The notes under the pieces are model-generated. The model worked only from the letters and a program-made list of their open reading frames with translations. It made no database searches and was not told the DNA's origin. A DNA stretch of 64,000 nucleotides from JAATGI01 sp036510675 (lineage in GTDB: Bacteria; Pseudomonadota; Alphaproteobacteria; ATCC43930; CGMCC-115725), in the NCBI GenBank assembly GCA_036510675.1, contig DATCDN010000118.1:1-64000 (forward strand), written 5' to 3'. Made by a program: the position numbers and the translations under genes. Positions 10,806 to 19,695 of this stretch are shown piece by piece (within the stretch, counting starts at the first letter, position 1; each line of letters begins with the position of its first letter).

Positions 10806-12041
10806 ATGCCGTCACCCTCGCCGCTCGCGCCGGAACACATACCGGTGCTGCCGCCGATCGCCGGAATCGTTCTGGCCAGCGCCAATTGCGGCATCCGCTA
10901 TAAGGGGCGGCGCGACCTGATGGTCGCGCTGCTCGATCCCGGCACCACCATTGCCGGCGTATTCACCAAGTCGAAGACGCGCGGCGCGCCGGTCGATTGG
11001 TGCCGCGCCGGGCTCAAGCGTGGCAAGGCGCGCGCCATCGTGGTCAATTCGGGTAATTCGAACACGTTTACCGGCCGCGCCGGCGTCGAGGTGGTGAAGC
11101 GCACCGCGGCGGCGATGGCCAAGCTGGCGAAATGCGCGCCGGGAGAGGTGTTCATTTCCTCGACCGGGGTGATCGGCGAGCCGCCGCCCGCCGACAAAAT
11201 CGTCGATGCGCTGCCGGCCACGGCCAAATCGGCGCGCGCCGATGCCGCCGCGTGGCGCAATGCGGCCGAGGCGATCCTCACCACCGACACGTTTCCGAAG
11301 CTCGCGACCCGTACCGCTTCCATCGACGGTGTCACCGTCACCCTCAACGGTTTCTGCAAGGGCTCCGGCATGATCGCGCCCGACATGGCGACCATGCTGG
11401 CCTATCTCTTCACCGACGCCACCATTCCCGCAAAAGTGCTGCAGGACATGTTGTCGGCAAGCAACGAGCGCTCCTTCAACAGCATCACCGTCGACGGCGA
11501 CACCTCGACCAGCGACACGGTGCTGCTGTGCGCGACGGGCAAGGCGAAGCACAAGCGCGTCGCGCGCGCCAACGACCCGCGCCTTAAGGATTTTCGCCGC
11601 GCGCTCGACGGCATGATGATCGACCTGGCGCAGCAGATCATCCGCGACGGCGAGGGCGCCCAGAAATTCGTCACGATCCGCGTGATTGGCGCGGTGTCCG
11701 CCAAAGCCGCGCGCAACGTCGGCCTTGCCATCGGCAATTCGCCGCTGGTCAAGACCGCGCTCGCGGCGGGCGACGCCAATTGGGGCCGCATCGTGATGGC
11801 GGTCGGCAAATCGGGCGAGCGGGTCGAGCGCGACACGCTGGCGATTGCCGTCGGCGGCGTCCGCATCGCCGACCAAGGCGGGCCGGTGCCGGGCTATGAC
11901 GAGGCCCCGGTGGCCGAGCACATGACGGGCCGCGAGATCGAGATCGACGTCGATCTCGGCCTGGGCCGCGGCAAGGCCACGGTCTGGACTTGCGACTTAA
12001 CCCACGGCTATATCGACATTAACGGCGGCTATCGCAGCTGA
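10806..12041 (+). CDS. argJ: Bifunctional ornithine acetyltransferase / N-acetylglutamate synthase
   Basis: ArgJ recycles acetyl from N-acetylornithine to glutamate in arginine synthesis. The 411-residue precursor contains the autocleavage site MIAPDMATMLAYLFTDA; the new N-terminal nucleophile is Thr196. Other signatures are VNSGNSNTFTG, ISSTGVIGEP, a SFNSITVDGDTSTSDT segment and the C-terminal HGYIDINGGYRS. Whether it also accepts acetyl-CoA (bifunctional) or only acetylornithine cannot be read from sequence. It probably forms an operon with ppiC; argG lies far away at 54.5 kb. Confidence 0.97.
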   Translation: MPSPSPLAPEHIPVLPPIAGIVLASANCGIRYKGRRDLMVALLDPGTTIAGVFTKSKTRGAPVDWCRAGLKRGKARAIVVNSGNSNTFTGRAGVEVVKRTAAAMAKLAKCAPGEVFISSTGVIGEPPPADKIVDALPATAKSARADAAAWRNAAEAILTTDTFPKLATRTASIDGVTVTLNGFCKGSGMIAPDMATMLAYLFTDATIPAKVLQDMLSASNERSFNSITVDGDTSTSDTVLLCATGKAKHKRVARANDPRLKDFRRALDGMMIDLAQQIIRDGEGAQKFVTIRVIGAVSAKAARNVGLAIGNSPLVKTALAAGDANWGRIVMAVGKSGERVERDTLAIAVGGVRIADQGGPVPGYDEAPVAEHMTGREIEIDVDLGLGRGKATVWTCDLTHGYIDINGGYRS

Positions 12042-12071
12042 CGGCGCGTCCACGGCAAGGAGGAAATGCCG

Positions 12072-13154
12072 ATGTCGACCGAATCCCGTTATGTGCTTCC
12101 CGTCGGGGAGATGGCATGGTCGGTGCAGGCGCCGCTGCGCACCGAATTCACCTGGGAATATGACAAGGCGCGCTCCGACCTTCTGGCCCTCTATGAGAAG
12201 GGCAAGCGCCAGCAATGGAACGCCACCGACCGCATCGACTGGTCGATCGACCTCGACCCCGAAAATCCGATGATGCTGCCGGACGAGACGATCTCACTCT
12301 ACGGCACCGATCTATGGAATCGCTTGTCGCCGCAACGGATCGCGGAACTGCGGCGTTATCTCCAGGCCCTTAATATCTCGCAATTCATGCATGGCGAGCA
12401 GGGCGCGCTGATCTGCGCCGCCAAGATCGTGCAACAGGTTCAGGGCATCGACGCCAAATTCTATGCCGCGACGCAGGTGGTGGACGAGGCGCGCCATGTC
12501 GAGGCCTATGCGCGCCTGCTGCACGAGAAATTCGACATCGTGTTTCCGATCAACAAATCGCTGCAGGCGCTGATCGGCGACGTCATCGAGCGCCAGGAGT
12601 GGGACTTCACCTATCTCGGCATGCAGGTGGTGATCGAGGGGTTGGCGCTGGCCGCGTTCCAGGGCATTCGCGACAACGCGCAAAACCGGCTGGCGGCGCA
12701 GGTCAATGCCTATGTCATGCAGGACGAGGCCCGGCATGTCGCGTTCGGCCGCCTCGCCTTGCGCGAATATTATCCAGGGCTGACGGAGAAGGAGCGTGAC
12801 CGGCGCGAGGAGTTCCTGGTCGAGGCCTGCTATCTCATGCGCGACCGGCTGGAGCCGGCCTATGCCTGGGAAGCCGCCGGCCTCGATGTCGCGGAGTGCC
12901 GCGCGCTCCACGAAAATTCGCTGGCCACCACCAAGTTCCGCGCGCGCCTTTTTAGCCGCATCGTGCCGACGGTGCGCGATATCGGCCTGTGGGGGCCGCG
13001 CGTGCGCACCGCGTTCGAGGATCTGGGCGTGATGCAATTCGCCGACCGCGACAGCGCCCAGATGCTGGCCGACGACAACCGCGTCGCGGAAGAGCACGAC
13101 GCCCAGAACATGATCGAAAAAGCGGTGGCCGAGCTAACGCCGCAGCCAAATTGA
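12072..13154 (+). CDS. Ferritin-like diiron oxygenase-type protein
   Basis: I chose the second ATG because an AAGGAGG ribosome site lies eight bases before it and only two before the first. In the 360-residue product the R2-type diiron ligand set is complete: E109 (FMHGEQGAL), E139/H142 (VVDEARHVEA), E189 (VVIEGLALAAF) and E219/H222 (MQDEARHVAF). The family includes ribonucleotide reductase R2-like and AurF-like N-oxygenases; the substrate here is unknown. Its 3' end overlaps the convergent methyltransferase by 21 bases. Confidence 0.8.
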   Translation: MSTESRYVLPVGEMAWSVQAPLRTEFTWEYDKARSDLLALYEKGKRQQWNATDRIDWSIDLDPENPMMLPDETISLYGTDLWNRLSPQRIAELRRYLQALNISQFMHGEQGALICAAKIVQQVQGIDAKFYAATQVVDEARHVEAYARLLHEKFDIVFPINKSLQALIGDVIERQEWDFTYLGMQVVIEGLALAAFQGIRDNAQNRLAAQVNAYVMQDEARHVAFGRLALREYYPGLTEKERDRREEFLVEACYLMRDRLEPAYAWEAAGLDVAECRALHENSLATTKFRARLFSRIVPTVRDIGLWGPRVRTAFEDLGVMQFADRDSAQMLADDNRVAEEHDAQNMIEKAVAELTPQPN

Positions 13155-14069
13155 GGCGAGGCTCGGCGCCAGGGTAAAGGACCAGCGCCCCAGCAGCGCC
13201 GCCAACACGCGGTGCAGCGCGCGCTGGCCCCGTTTCGGCGCGGCGCGATAACGCTGCGCCTGGTTCGAGCCATAGGGCATGTAGTGCGGATAGAAGCGGT
13301 CGTAATCCGCCTGTGTCGCGAAGGTCTGAAAGCGGGTGGCCGGCCGGAACTTTGCCGCCAGCGGCGCCAGATCCCACGGCACCAGGAAATGGTTGCCGCG
13401 ATCGAGATGGGCCCGTCCCTTGGCGGCGGCATAGCGGCGGCACAAGCCAGCCGGCAGCCAGTGCGCCAGCGGCAATTCCGTGTCATGCGCGACGATGGGA
13501 AAGAGGAAATTCGGCGTCGTCAGGATCACCGCGCGTTTCGCGAGGCGGGTCATGTTGCGCACGCTGGCGGCGACATTCTCGGCCCCGACATGCTCCAGCG
13601 TCTCGATGCTGGCGAAGATATCGACGGCGTCGTCCGGCAGGTCGATATCCTGAATCCGCCCGGTGCGAAAGGTGCAGCGCTTCTCGACGCCAAGCTGCCG
13701 GGCGATGGCGCGCGCCGCCTCGAGCCGCGGCTCGTCCATATCGACCAGTGTGGCGTGCCGGCCGCCGGCCAGGAGATAGGCGAAGGCGAGCCAGCCGAAG
13801 CCCGAAGCGCAATCGAGGAGGCTCGCCGTGCTGATGTCGATATGGGCCGCGAGCGGCGCGATGAAGCGCCGGTGCATATAGTCCAGGGTCAGCTCGATAT
13901 CGAGATCGCGGTAGATACCGCAATCGTAATCGCGCAGATAGGCGATCTCGCTACCGAGGATCGCCCCGGGATGCCCCGCCGCGGCCTCTTTGCCTAATCC
14001 CGCCACGCGTGGCACGTCCATGGGGGTCTGCACTCTTGCGACCGACGTCGCTCTATTCAAGCTCAGCAT
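13134..14069 (-). CDS. SAM-dependent methyltransferase (paralogue of the 56.6 kb gene)
   Basis: The product is a 311-residue class I methyltransferase. Motif I is LLDCASGFGWLAFAYLLAGG; an acidic motif II is ATLVDMDEPRLEAARAIA; the motif IV region is VDIFASIETLEHV. A distinctive C-terminal half includes AHDTELPLAHWLP and DRFYPHYMPYG. The second gene at 56.6 kb shares almost all of these blocks. The substrate is unknown; the family resembles ubiE/bioC-like small-molecule enzymes. An in-frame ATG 16 codons downstream (MDVPRVAG) is an alternative start. Confidence 0.85.
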   Translation of the reverse strand: MLSLNRATSVARVQTPMDVPRVAGLGKEAAAGHPGAILGSEIAYLRDYDCGIYRDLDIELTLDYMHRRFIAPLAAHIDISTASLLDCASGFGWLAFAYLLAGGRHATLVDMDEPRLEAARAIARQLGVEKRCTFRTGRIQDIDLPDDAVDIFASIETLEHVGAENVAASVRNMTRLAKRAVILTTPNFLFPIVAHDTELPLAHWLPAGLCRRYAAAKGRAHLDRGNHFLVPWDLAPLAAKFRPATRFQTFATQADYDRFYPHYMPYGSNQAQRYRAAPKRGQRALHRVLAALLGRWSFTLAPSLASIWLRR

Positions 14070-14340
14070 GGGACGTATTCTTTCCTACCCCGCACTTACG
14101 TTGGCCACCTTGTCGGGGTGGCGGGGCAACAACAACAACGATTCACACAAATTAACGATTGACCTTAGAGTGCTCGGGATTTGTCGGTAAAGATCACCGT
14201 CCTATAGTGCTTTTTCGTCCAAAAAGACTGTGTTTATGGGCTGTTCTCGTTTACCGCGTGGGTCACGCACCTTAACTTTGGCGACGCGCCGGGACTTGGG
14301 TTAGGCTGCCCGCGTCACGATTGGGTGAGAGGCGCGGGCG

Positions 14341-15630
14341 ATGTTGACGGCGCGGGAGAACGAGATGCTGGCGCGGGTCGGCGCCGGCAGCCCGATGGGC
14401 GATTATCTGCGGGACCATTGGACGCCGGCGGTGCGCGCGGCGGCGCTTGAGGCGGACGGCCGCCCGGCGCGGGTGCGGCTGTTCGGCAAGAATTTCGTCG
14501 CCTTTCGCGCAACCGACGGCCGGGTCGGCTTCCTCGACGAGGAATGCCCGCATCGCTGCGTCTCGCTGGCGCTGGCCCGCAACGAGGGCAACGGGCTGCG
14601 CTGTCTGTTCCATGGCTGGAAGATCGATGTCGCCGGCGCGCTGGTCGATGTTCCCTCGGAACCGCCGGAGCGGCAGGAAGCGTTCGCGGCCAATATCACG
14701 GTCAATCATTATCCGACGCGCGAGGCGGGCGGCCTGATCTGGGTCTATCTCGGCGCGCGCGCGACGCCGCCCGCCTTCGTCGATTTCGAGTTTACCGGGC
14801 TACCGGAAAGCCACATCGATATCCGCCGGGCGATCCTGCGCTGTAACTGGCTGCAAGGTTTCGAGGGCACGCTCGACACGGTGCATGCCGGCATTCTGCA
14901 TGTCGGCTGGATGGGCGATCCCGCCCAGCGCTGGCAGGGCGCGGAAGGTGCCGCGCTCCATGTGCTGAGCCGCAAAGTGCCGTCGGCGGCGATCGAGTTC
15001 GAGCCGCGCGCCTATGGCTTTCGCGAGGGCGCGCTGCGGCCGATGCCGGACGGCAGCCTCTATGTCCGGATTCGCGATGTCGCGCTGCCGTATTATTCCT
15101 TCATTCCGACGCCCGGCGGCGCCGCCTGCTTCGTCACCATCGTGGTGCCGATCGACGACGAGACGCACGCGCAATGGTACGTCCTCTACGATCCGGCGAA
15201 GCCGATCGGCGCCGACATCCGCGACCGCATGATGGCGAACAGTTCTGGCGATCGCGACGATTTCGCCGCCGACCTCGGCGGCTTTCACAATATGTGGGGC
15301 CAGGACCGCGCCCTGATGAAGCAAGGACACTGGAGCGGCATCGGCCTCGGCCGGCCGCTGCCATTCGAGGATTTCGCCGTGCAGGAAGCGATGGGGCCGA
15401 TCATGGATCGCACCCGCGAACAGCTTGGCTCCAGCGATGTCACCATCGTGCGCACTCGGCGCCTATTGCTGGACGCGGCACGCCGCCACGCGCAAGGCGC
15501 GCCTTCCGCCGCCGCCAGCCATGCCGCGATCCGCTCCATCGCCATTCGCCTGCCTGCCGGCGCCGACTGGCGCCATGTCGATACGATGAAGCCGCCGGCG
15601 AGCCTGCCCGACGCGGCGGCGGCGGAATGA
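14341..15630 (+). CDS. Rieske-type aromatic-ring-hydroxylating oxygenase, alpha subunit
   Basis: The N-terminal Rieske [2Fe-2S] domain has C69/H71 in CPHRC and C88/H91 in CLFHGWKID. The catalytic domain has the bridging D179 and iron ligands H182/H187 in EGTLDTVHAGILHVGW. The length of 429 residues fits the phthalate-4,5-dioxygenase-like class, in which one large subunit works with a separate reductase. No reductase or ferredoxin gene is adjacent, so the electron donor must be elsewhere. The true substrate cannot be inferred. The 270 bases upstream are relatively AT-rich and contain no gene I can support. Confidence 0.9.
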   Translation: MLTARENEMLARVGAGSPMGDYLRDHWTPAVRAAALEADGRPARVRLFGKNFVAFRATDGRVGFLDEECPHRCVSLALARNEGNGLRCLFHGWKIDVAGALVDVPSEPPERQEAFAANITVNHYPTREAGGLIWVYLGARATPPAFVDFEFTGLPESHIDIRRAILRCNWLQGFEGTLDTVHAGILHVGWMGDPAQRWQGAEGAALHVLSRKVPSAAIEFEPRAYGFREGALRPMPDGSLYVRIRDVALPYYSFIPTPGGAACFVTIVVPIDDETHAQWYVLYDPAKPIGADIRDRMMANSSGDRDDFAADLGGFHNMWGQDRALMKQGHWSGIGLGRPLPFEDFAVQEAMGPIMDRTREQLGSSDVTIVRTRRLLLDAARRHAQGAPSAAASHAAIRSIAIRLPAGADWRHVDTMKPPASLPDAAAAE

Positions 15631-15643
15631 GGCGATCGGCCGG

Positions 15644-16132
15644 TCAGGCGCGCCCGATCGCCTTGTTGGCCAGCGCGATGTTGGTCTCGTGCGATTCCAG
15701 CATGTTCTTGAAATCGGCGTGCATGCCGTCGTCGCGCACCCGGGGCAGCATGACGCGCAGCTTCTTCGCAACCCAGCCTTGGCCGCGATTGAGAAAGGCG
15801 ATGCGCTCCGCCATGTCGGCGACCGCCATCGCCTTGCCGTAGAACGCGCCCATATTGGGCGTCGGCTCGGCGCCCAATTCCTTGACGTGCCGCAATAGCA
15901 TCGCGCACCAGCGCGCCTCGTCGCGCTGTACCGCCGACATCAGATCGGCGATGGCGCCGGTGCCGGCCTCGCGCGCGCTGTCGAGCGTGACGCGTGAGCC
16001 GGCGCGCTCCGCTTCCAGCAATTCGTTGAGAAAGGCGACCAGTTCGTCCCGCCCGGCATAGCCCATATAAACATCGTCGGCCTCGTTCATGGAACAGGCT
16101 GGCGAGCTGAAACCGGGTTTGTCGTCGGACAT
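15644..16132 (-). CDS. Small ferritin-like helical protein, unknown function
   Basis: The 162 residues are predicted mostly helical, with acidic/histidine helices typical of the ferritin-like fold: LNELLEAERAGSRVTL, MSAVQRDEARWCAML, and late GMHADFKNMLESHETN. These could bind metal, but the ligand set is not complete enough to be certain. It converges on the Rieske oxygenase gene with a 13-base gap and lies just downstream of tRNA-Val on the same strand. I believe the family carries only a DUF name and give none. Confidence 0.7.
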   Translation of the reverse strand: MSDDKPGFSSPACSMNEADDVYMGYAGRDELVAFLNELLEAERAGSRVTLDSAREAGTGAIADLMSAVQRDEARWCAMLLRHVKELGAEPTPNMGAFYGKAMAVADMAERIAFLNRGQGWVAKKLRVMLPRVRDDGMHADFKNMLESHETNIALANKAIGRA

Positions 16133-16154
16133 GGATTCGTTCCCCGCGGCGCGA

Positions 16155-16229
16155 TGGTGGGCGCGACAGGGATTGAACCTGTGACCCCTGCCATGTCAAG
16201 GCAGTGCTCTCCCGCTGAGCTACGCGCCC
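16155..16229 (-). tRNA. tRNA-Val (anticodon GAC)
   Basis: A full cloverleaf folds on the minus strand. The 7-bp acceptor stem GGGCGCG/CGCGCCC is followed by discriminator A and an encoded CCA. The D arm is GCTC/GAGC. The anticodon stem CTGCC/GGCAG holds loop TTGACAT with anticodon GAC. The T arm is ACAGG/CCTGT with loop TTCAATC. The length is 75 nt including CCA. It reads GUC and GUU valine codons. Confidence 0.97.
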
Positions 16230-16300
16230 ATCCGCCGCGGACGCGCGGATATAACGTCATTCCCGCATGGGTGCAAGACAATGGCGGCGGCGAGGGGCGG

Positions 16301-16795
16301 TCAACCGCCGGCGGGGCGCGGCTTCGACGCCTGCCAGTCATCGAGCGTGGCGCGCGCCTCGGCGCTCGCGGCCATCGGCTGTGGTGTTTGCCCCGGTTTA
16401 TAGGCCGTCAATTCCACGACATAGCCGTTGGGATCGCGGACATAAAGCGACGCCATGGGACCGTGATCCGACGGTCCGCGCAGCTCCATATTCTCGGCGC
16501 GGGCGCGCTCGGCAAGCCCTTGCTGGGTGGCATGATCCATCTCGATGGCGAGATGAAGATCGAAATCATGCTGGTCCTTGAACGCGAAGGGCTGGGCCGG
16601 CACCTCGAAAAACTCAAGGAACGAGTCGGCGCCCAGCCGATAAGTCGTGTGCAGCAGATCGATCGCGCGTCCGGTCGCGGTTTTTTTCGACCGGAACGTG
16701 CGGACCAGCGGCAGGCCGAGGAAATCCTCGTAAAAATGCCGGTTCGCCTCGGAATCGCGACAGCGATAGACGTGATGATGCAGGCCCCGGATCAT
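16301..16795 (-). CDS. VOC (glyoxalase/bleomycin-resistance-type) protein
   Basis: The start is the ATG that overlaps the upstream aldo/keto reductase stop (TGATG); the longer frame is an artefact. The 164-residue product has two beta-alpha-beta-beta-beta modules: MIRGLHHHVYRCRDSEANRH opening the first, and DLHLAIEMDHATQQGL with LYVRDPNGYVVEL closing the second. The metal-ligand pattern is H near residue 5, a central H and a C-terminal E. VOC enzymes include glyoxalase, extradiol dioxygenase and fosfomycin-resistance members. Translational coupling to a reductase suggests one short pathway. Confidence 0.85.
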   Translation of the reverse strand: MIRGLHHHVYRCRDSEANRHFYEDFLGLPLVRTFRSKKTATGRAIDLLHTTYRLGADSFLEFFEVPAQPFAFKDQHDFDLHLAIEMDHATQQGLAERARAENMELRGPSDHGPMASLYVRDPNGYVVELTAYKPGQTPQPMAASAEARATLDDWQASKPRPAGG

Positions 16796-17763
16796 CAATG
16801 AATCTTCTTGGTCTTGGGCAGCGGCGAGATGCGATCGATCGCCGCCAATTCCTCGGCGGTCAGCACCCATTCCGCCGCCTTGGCGTTGGCCGCCAGTTGC
16901 TCCGGCTTGGTGGCGCCGGCGATCACGCTCGACACGGTCGGGTTGGCCAGCAGCCACGAGAAGGCGAGGTCAAGGAGCGTCTTGCCGCGGGTCTCGCAGA
17001 AATCGCCAAGCCGCGCGGCGATTTCCCAATTCTCATCGGTGAGGAAATTGTCCTGGAAAATCTTGGCGGCGGTGATGCGCGCGCCCTGCGGCATCGGGGC
17101 ATTGCGGTGATATTTTCCGGTGAGGAAGCCGCTCGCCAGCGGAAAATAGGGCAGAAAGCCCATGCCGCTCGCTTTGGCGGCGGGCAGAATCTCACGCTCC
17201 ACCTCGCGCACCAGGAGGCTGTATTCGTCTTGGTCCGCCACGAAGGCGTGGGTGCCGAGCTCGCGCGACAGCGCGCTCGCCGTCGCGATCTGCCAGCCGG
17301 CATAGTTGGAGCAGCCGATATAGCGCACCTTGCCCTGGCGCACGACATCGTCGAGCGCGCGCAGCGTTTCCTCGATCGGCGTGTTGGGGTCGGGGAAATG
17401 CATCTGGTAGAGATCGATCCAATCGGTCTTAAGGCGGCGCAGGCTGCCCTCGATGGCGGTCATGATCCAGCGGCGCGAGCCACCGCGCATCATGTCGCCG
17501 GGGCCCATCACATTGGCGAATTTGGTGGCGATGACGATGTCCTTGCGCCGCGCCCCCAGCGCCTCGCCCAGCAATTCCTCGGACACGCCCGGTTTGCCCA
17601 CCGGGTACGAGTCGGCGGTATCGAACAAAGTTATTCCTAGATCGATCGCCGCCGGGATCAATTTGTTGGTGCCGTCGCGATCGACCCGGCCGCCCAGATT
17701 GTTGCAGCCGAGCCCGACCGCCGAGACTTTGAGGCCCGAAGCCCCGAGATTACGCAGATTCAC
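16795..17763 (-). CDS. Aldo/keto reductase
   Basis: The product is a 322-residue (beta/alpha)8 NADPH-dependent reductase. The catalytic tetrad is visible: D and Y in ITLFDTADSYPVG, K in IVIATKFAN, and H in LYQMHFPDPNTP. The cofactor site is the late segment SSVIAGATKPEQLAANAKAA. It resembles the AKR11/12-type (YhdN, L-glyceraldehyde 3-phosphate reductase-like) subgroup. The substrate is not predictable. It forms a two-gene operon with the VOC protein. Confidence 0.92.
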   Translation of the reverse strand: MNLRNLGASGLKVSAVGLGCNNLGGRVDRDGTNKLIPAAIDLGITLFDTADSYPVGKPGVSEELLGEALGARRKDIVIATKFANVMGPGDMMRGGSRRWIMTAIEGSLRRLKTDWIDLYQMHFPDPNTPIEETLRALDDVVRQGKVRYIGCSNYAGWQIATASALSRELGTHAFVADQDEYSLLVREVEREILPAAKASGMGFLPYFPLASGFLTGKYHRNAPMPQGARITAAKIFQDNFLTDENWEIAARLGDFCETRGKTLLDLAFSWLLANPTVSSVIAGATKPEQLAANAKAAEWVLTAEELAAIDRISPLPKTKKIH

Positions 17764-17894
17764 GCCGATTTCTCCGCTGTCACCCGTTCACGGGCCATGA
17801 TGCACCGGCCGGCTGGCCCGGCCAAGCGCGATCCGGGTCACCGGCATGCGCGAAAAGAATGACAGGGCGGCCACGTTCCTCCTAAAGTCATCCC

Positions 17895-18779
17895 ATGGAA
17901 GGAGATTTCGCGTTACGCAGCGCGACGGTTCCGCCGGTCGATATTCTGACCCCGGCCGAGCAGACCCTTCCGCTTGTCTTGGCCTCGCCGCATAGCGGCT
18001 CCCATTATCCGCGCGATCTGGTGGCGGCCTCGCGGCTCGACGCGGTGACCCTGCGGCGCTCCGAAGACGCCTATGTCGATGAAATTTTCGGTGCGGCCCC
18101 AAGCCTCGGCGCGCCGCTGCTGCGCGCGCGCTACGCCCGCGCCTATCTCGATCCCAATCGCGAGCCCTATGAATTCGACCCGGCGATGTTCGAGGATGCG
18201 CTGCCGGCGTATGTCAACCGGTTGTCGCCCCGGGTGAAGATGGGGCTCGGCACCATCGCGCGGGTGGTGGCGTCCGGCGAAGAAATCTATGCCCGCAAGC
18301 TGCGCGCCGACGAGGCGCTGCAGCGGGTCGAGCGGTTGTATCGCCCCTATCATCGCGCGCTGATGCAATTGCTGGCCGAGACCCGCGACAAGTTCGGTTT
18401 TTATCTCCTCGTCGACTGCCATTCGATGCCGTCGGCCTGCCTCGGCGATCGCGGGCGGGCCGGCCGCGCCGACATTGTGTTGGGCGATTGCCACGGCACC
18501 TCCTGTCATCCGATGGTGATGGAGACCATGCATCACGCCTTGTCCGCGAAAGGCTATCGCGTGGCGCGCAATGCCCCCTATGCGGGGGGATTCACCACCG
18601 CCCATTATGGCCAGCCGGGGGTCCACGGCCATTGCATCCAGATCGAGCTCAGCCGCGCGCTCTATATGGATGAGGCGAATTTCGAGCAGAAGCCGTTTAT
18701 CGCCCGCCTCGCCGACGATATGGGCGATATCATGCTGGCGCTGGCCGCGATGGCCCCGACGCTCGCGCCAAAGGCATGA
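17895..18779 (+). CDS. N-formylglutamate amidohydrolase family protein
   Basis: The 294-residue product has the zinc-hydrolase signatures of the HutG/FGase family: VLASPHSGSHYPRDL near the N-terminus, RARYARAYLDPNREPYE, and the DCHSMPS block in the middle. A late HYGQPGVHGHCIQIELSR segment completes the site. N-formylglutamate deformylation is the final step of one histidine-degradation route. No hut genes are nearby, so another N-formyl or N-acyl amino acid may be the substrate. It overlaps the next gene by four bases (ATGA). Confidence 0.88.
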   Translation: MEGDFALRSATVPPVDILTPAEQTLPLVLASPHSGSHYPRDLVAASRLDAVTLRRSEDAYVDEIFGAAPSLGAPLLRARYARAYLDPNREPYEFDPAMFEDALPAYVNRLSPRVKMGLGTIARVVASGEEIYARKLRADEALQRVERLYRPYHRALMQLLAETRDKFGFYLLVDCHSMPSACLGDRGRAGRADIVLGDCHGTSCHPMVMETMHHALSAKGYRVARNAPYAGGFTTAHYGQPGVHGHCIQIELSRALYMDEANFEQKPFIARLADDMGDIMLALAAMAPTLAPKA

Positions 18780-19294
18780 GCGCGGCGATAATTGGCGCGG
18801 CCCTTCGGCTACGCGAGGCGACAGATGCCGATTTTGCGCGCATCGCCGACATCTACGCGCATCATGTCCGAACCGGCTTCGGCACCTTCGATGAGGTGCC
18901 GCCCTCGCGCGAGGACATGGTGGAGCGATTCCACGCCATCGCCCAGCTCGGGCTGCCCTATCTGGTCATGGCCGAAGGCGAGGCGGTGCTGGCCTATGCC
19001 TATGCCGCGCCGTATCGGCCGCGCTCGGCCTATCGCTTCACGGTCGAGGATTCGATTTATGTCGCGCCCGACAGCCACCGGCGCGGACTCGGCACTAACC
19101 TATTGAATCGGCTGGCCGAACGCTGCGCCGCCGCCGGCATGCGCCAGATGGTAGCGGTAATCGGCGACAGCGCCAACCTGGCGTCGATCAATCTCCACGC
19201 CAAATGTGGCTTTCGGCCGATCGGCGTGCTGAACGATGTCGGCTACAAGGGCGAACGGTGGCTCGACGCGGTGATCATGCAACGGACGCTGTGA
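18776..19294 (+). CDS. GNAT N-acetyltransferase, phosphinothricin-acetyltransferase-like
   Basis: The 172-residue product resembles Bar/Pat and YncA: an N-terminal LREATDADFARIADIYAHHV, then GTFDEVPPSREDM, a central YRFTVEDSIYVAPDSHRRG, the acetyl-CoA loop RRGLGTNLLNRL, and a C-terminal LHAKCGFRPIGVLNDVGYK. In this group the usual substrates are small amines or amino-acid analogues. Coupling to the amidohydrolase-like gene suggests paired handling of an N-acyl amino acid, which is inference only. Confidence 0.9.
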   Translation: MSAAIIGAALRLREATDADFARIADIYAHHVRTGFGTFDEVPPSREDMVERFHAIAQLGLPYLVMAEGEAVLAYAYAAPYRPRSAYRFTVEDSIYVAPDSHRRGLGTNLLNRLAERCAAAGMRQMVAVIGDSANLASINLHAKCGFRPIGVLNDVGYKGERWLDAVIMQRTL

Positions 19295-19618
19295 TCAGTG
19301 CTTGGTCTTGTTGAGCGCCGGGTCCTCGCCATGGCTACGCTTCTTGCCCGCTTCCTCGGCTTGGCGTAGCGCCGCGCCTTCCTTACCGTCGATGGCCCGT
19401 TCGGCTTCCTTGGCCTCTTCTTCGACGTGGCCGCCGGCGACCGTCCGCGCGACGCCGTCGCGATAGCGGCGATCGGCCGATTTATTGCCTTCGCCTTCGT
19501 TTTCGCCCGCATTTTCATTGGCATGCGGCAGGTTTGGATGCTGATCGCTCGGGCCGTTCTTGATGTCGCCGGCATCCTCGGGAAAGCGTTCGCCGCCGGA
19601 CTTATCGTTCGCCGTCAT
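19295..19618 (-). CDS. Small highly hydrophilic protein, unknown function
   Basis: I trimmed the frame to the ATG beginning MTANDKSGGERF, giving 107 residues. A GGAG ribosome-like site lies upstream, and the longer frame would run through the neighbouring sRNA. The protein has no hydrophobic segment, is rich in E, K, A, N and G, and is probably partly disordered. The middle (NKSADRRYRDGVARTVAGGH) and a helical tail (EEEAKEAERAIDGKEGAALR) recall small hydrophilic proteins common in alphaproteobacteria, some stress-associated. Its stop touches that of the convergent acetyltransferase. Confidence 0.7.
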   Translation of the reverse strand: MTANDKSGGERFPEDAGDIKNGPSDQHPNLPHANENAGENEGEGNKSADRRYRDGVARTVAGGHVEEEAKEAERAIDGKEGAALRQAEEAGKKRSHGEDPALNKTKH

Positions 19619-19695
19619 ATCGGTCTCCAGGAGAGTTGAGGTGTCTCCTATAGAAGCCGGGCGGGCGGCGCTTCGTTCCCGCGCCGGGGGCGGGC

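Noticed and set aside
14101..14230. Possible promoter (TTGACC, later TATAGT) before the Rieske gene
   Set aside because: The boxes are not correctly spaced with any partner, so no promoter is called.
16239..16957. Longer start for the VOC protein
   Set aside because: The extension overlaps the aldo/keto reductase in another frame; the ATG at the TGATG junction is the natural coupled start.
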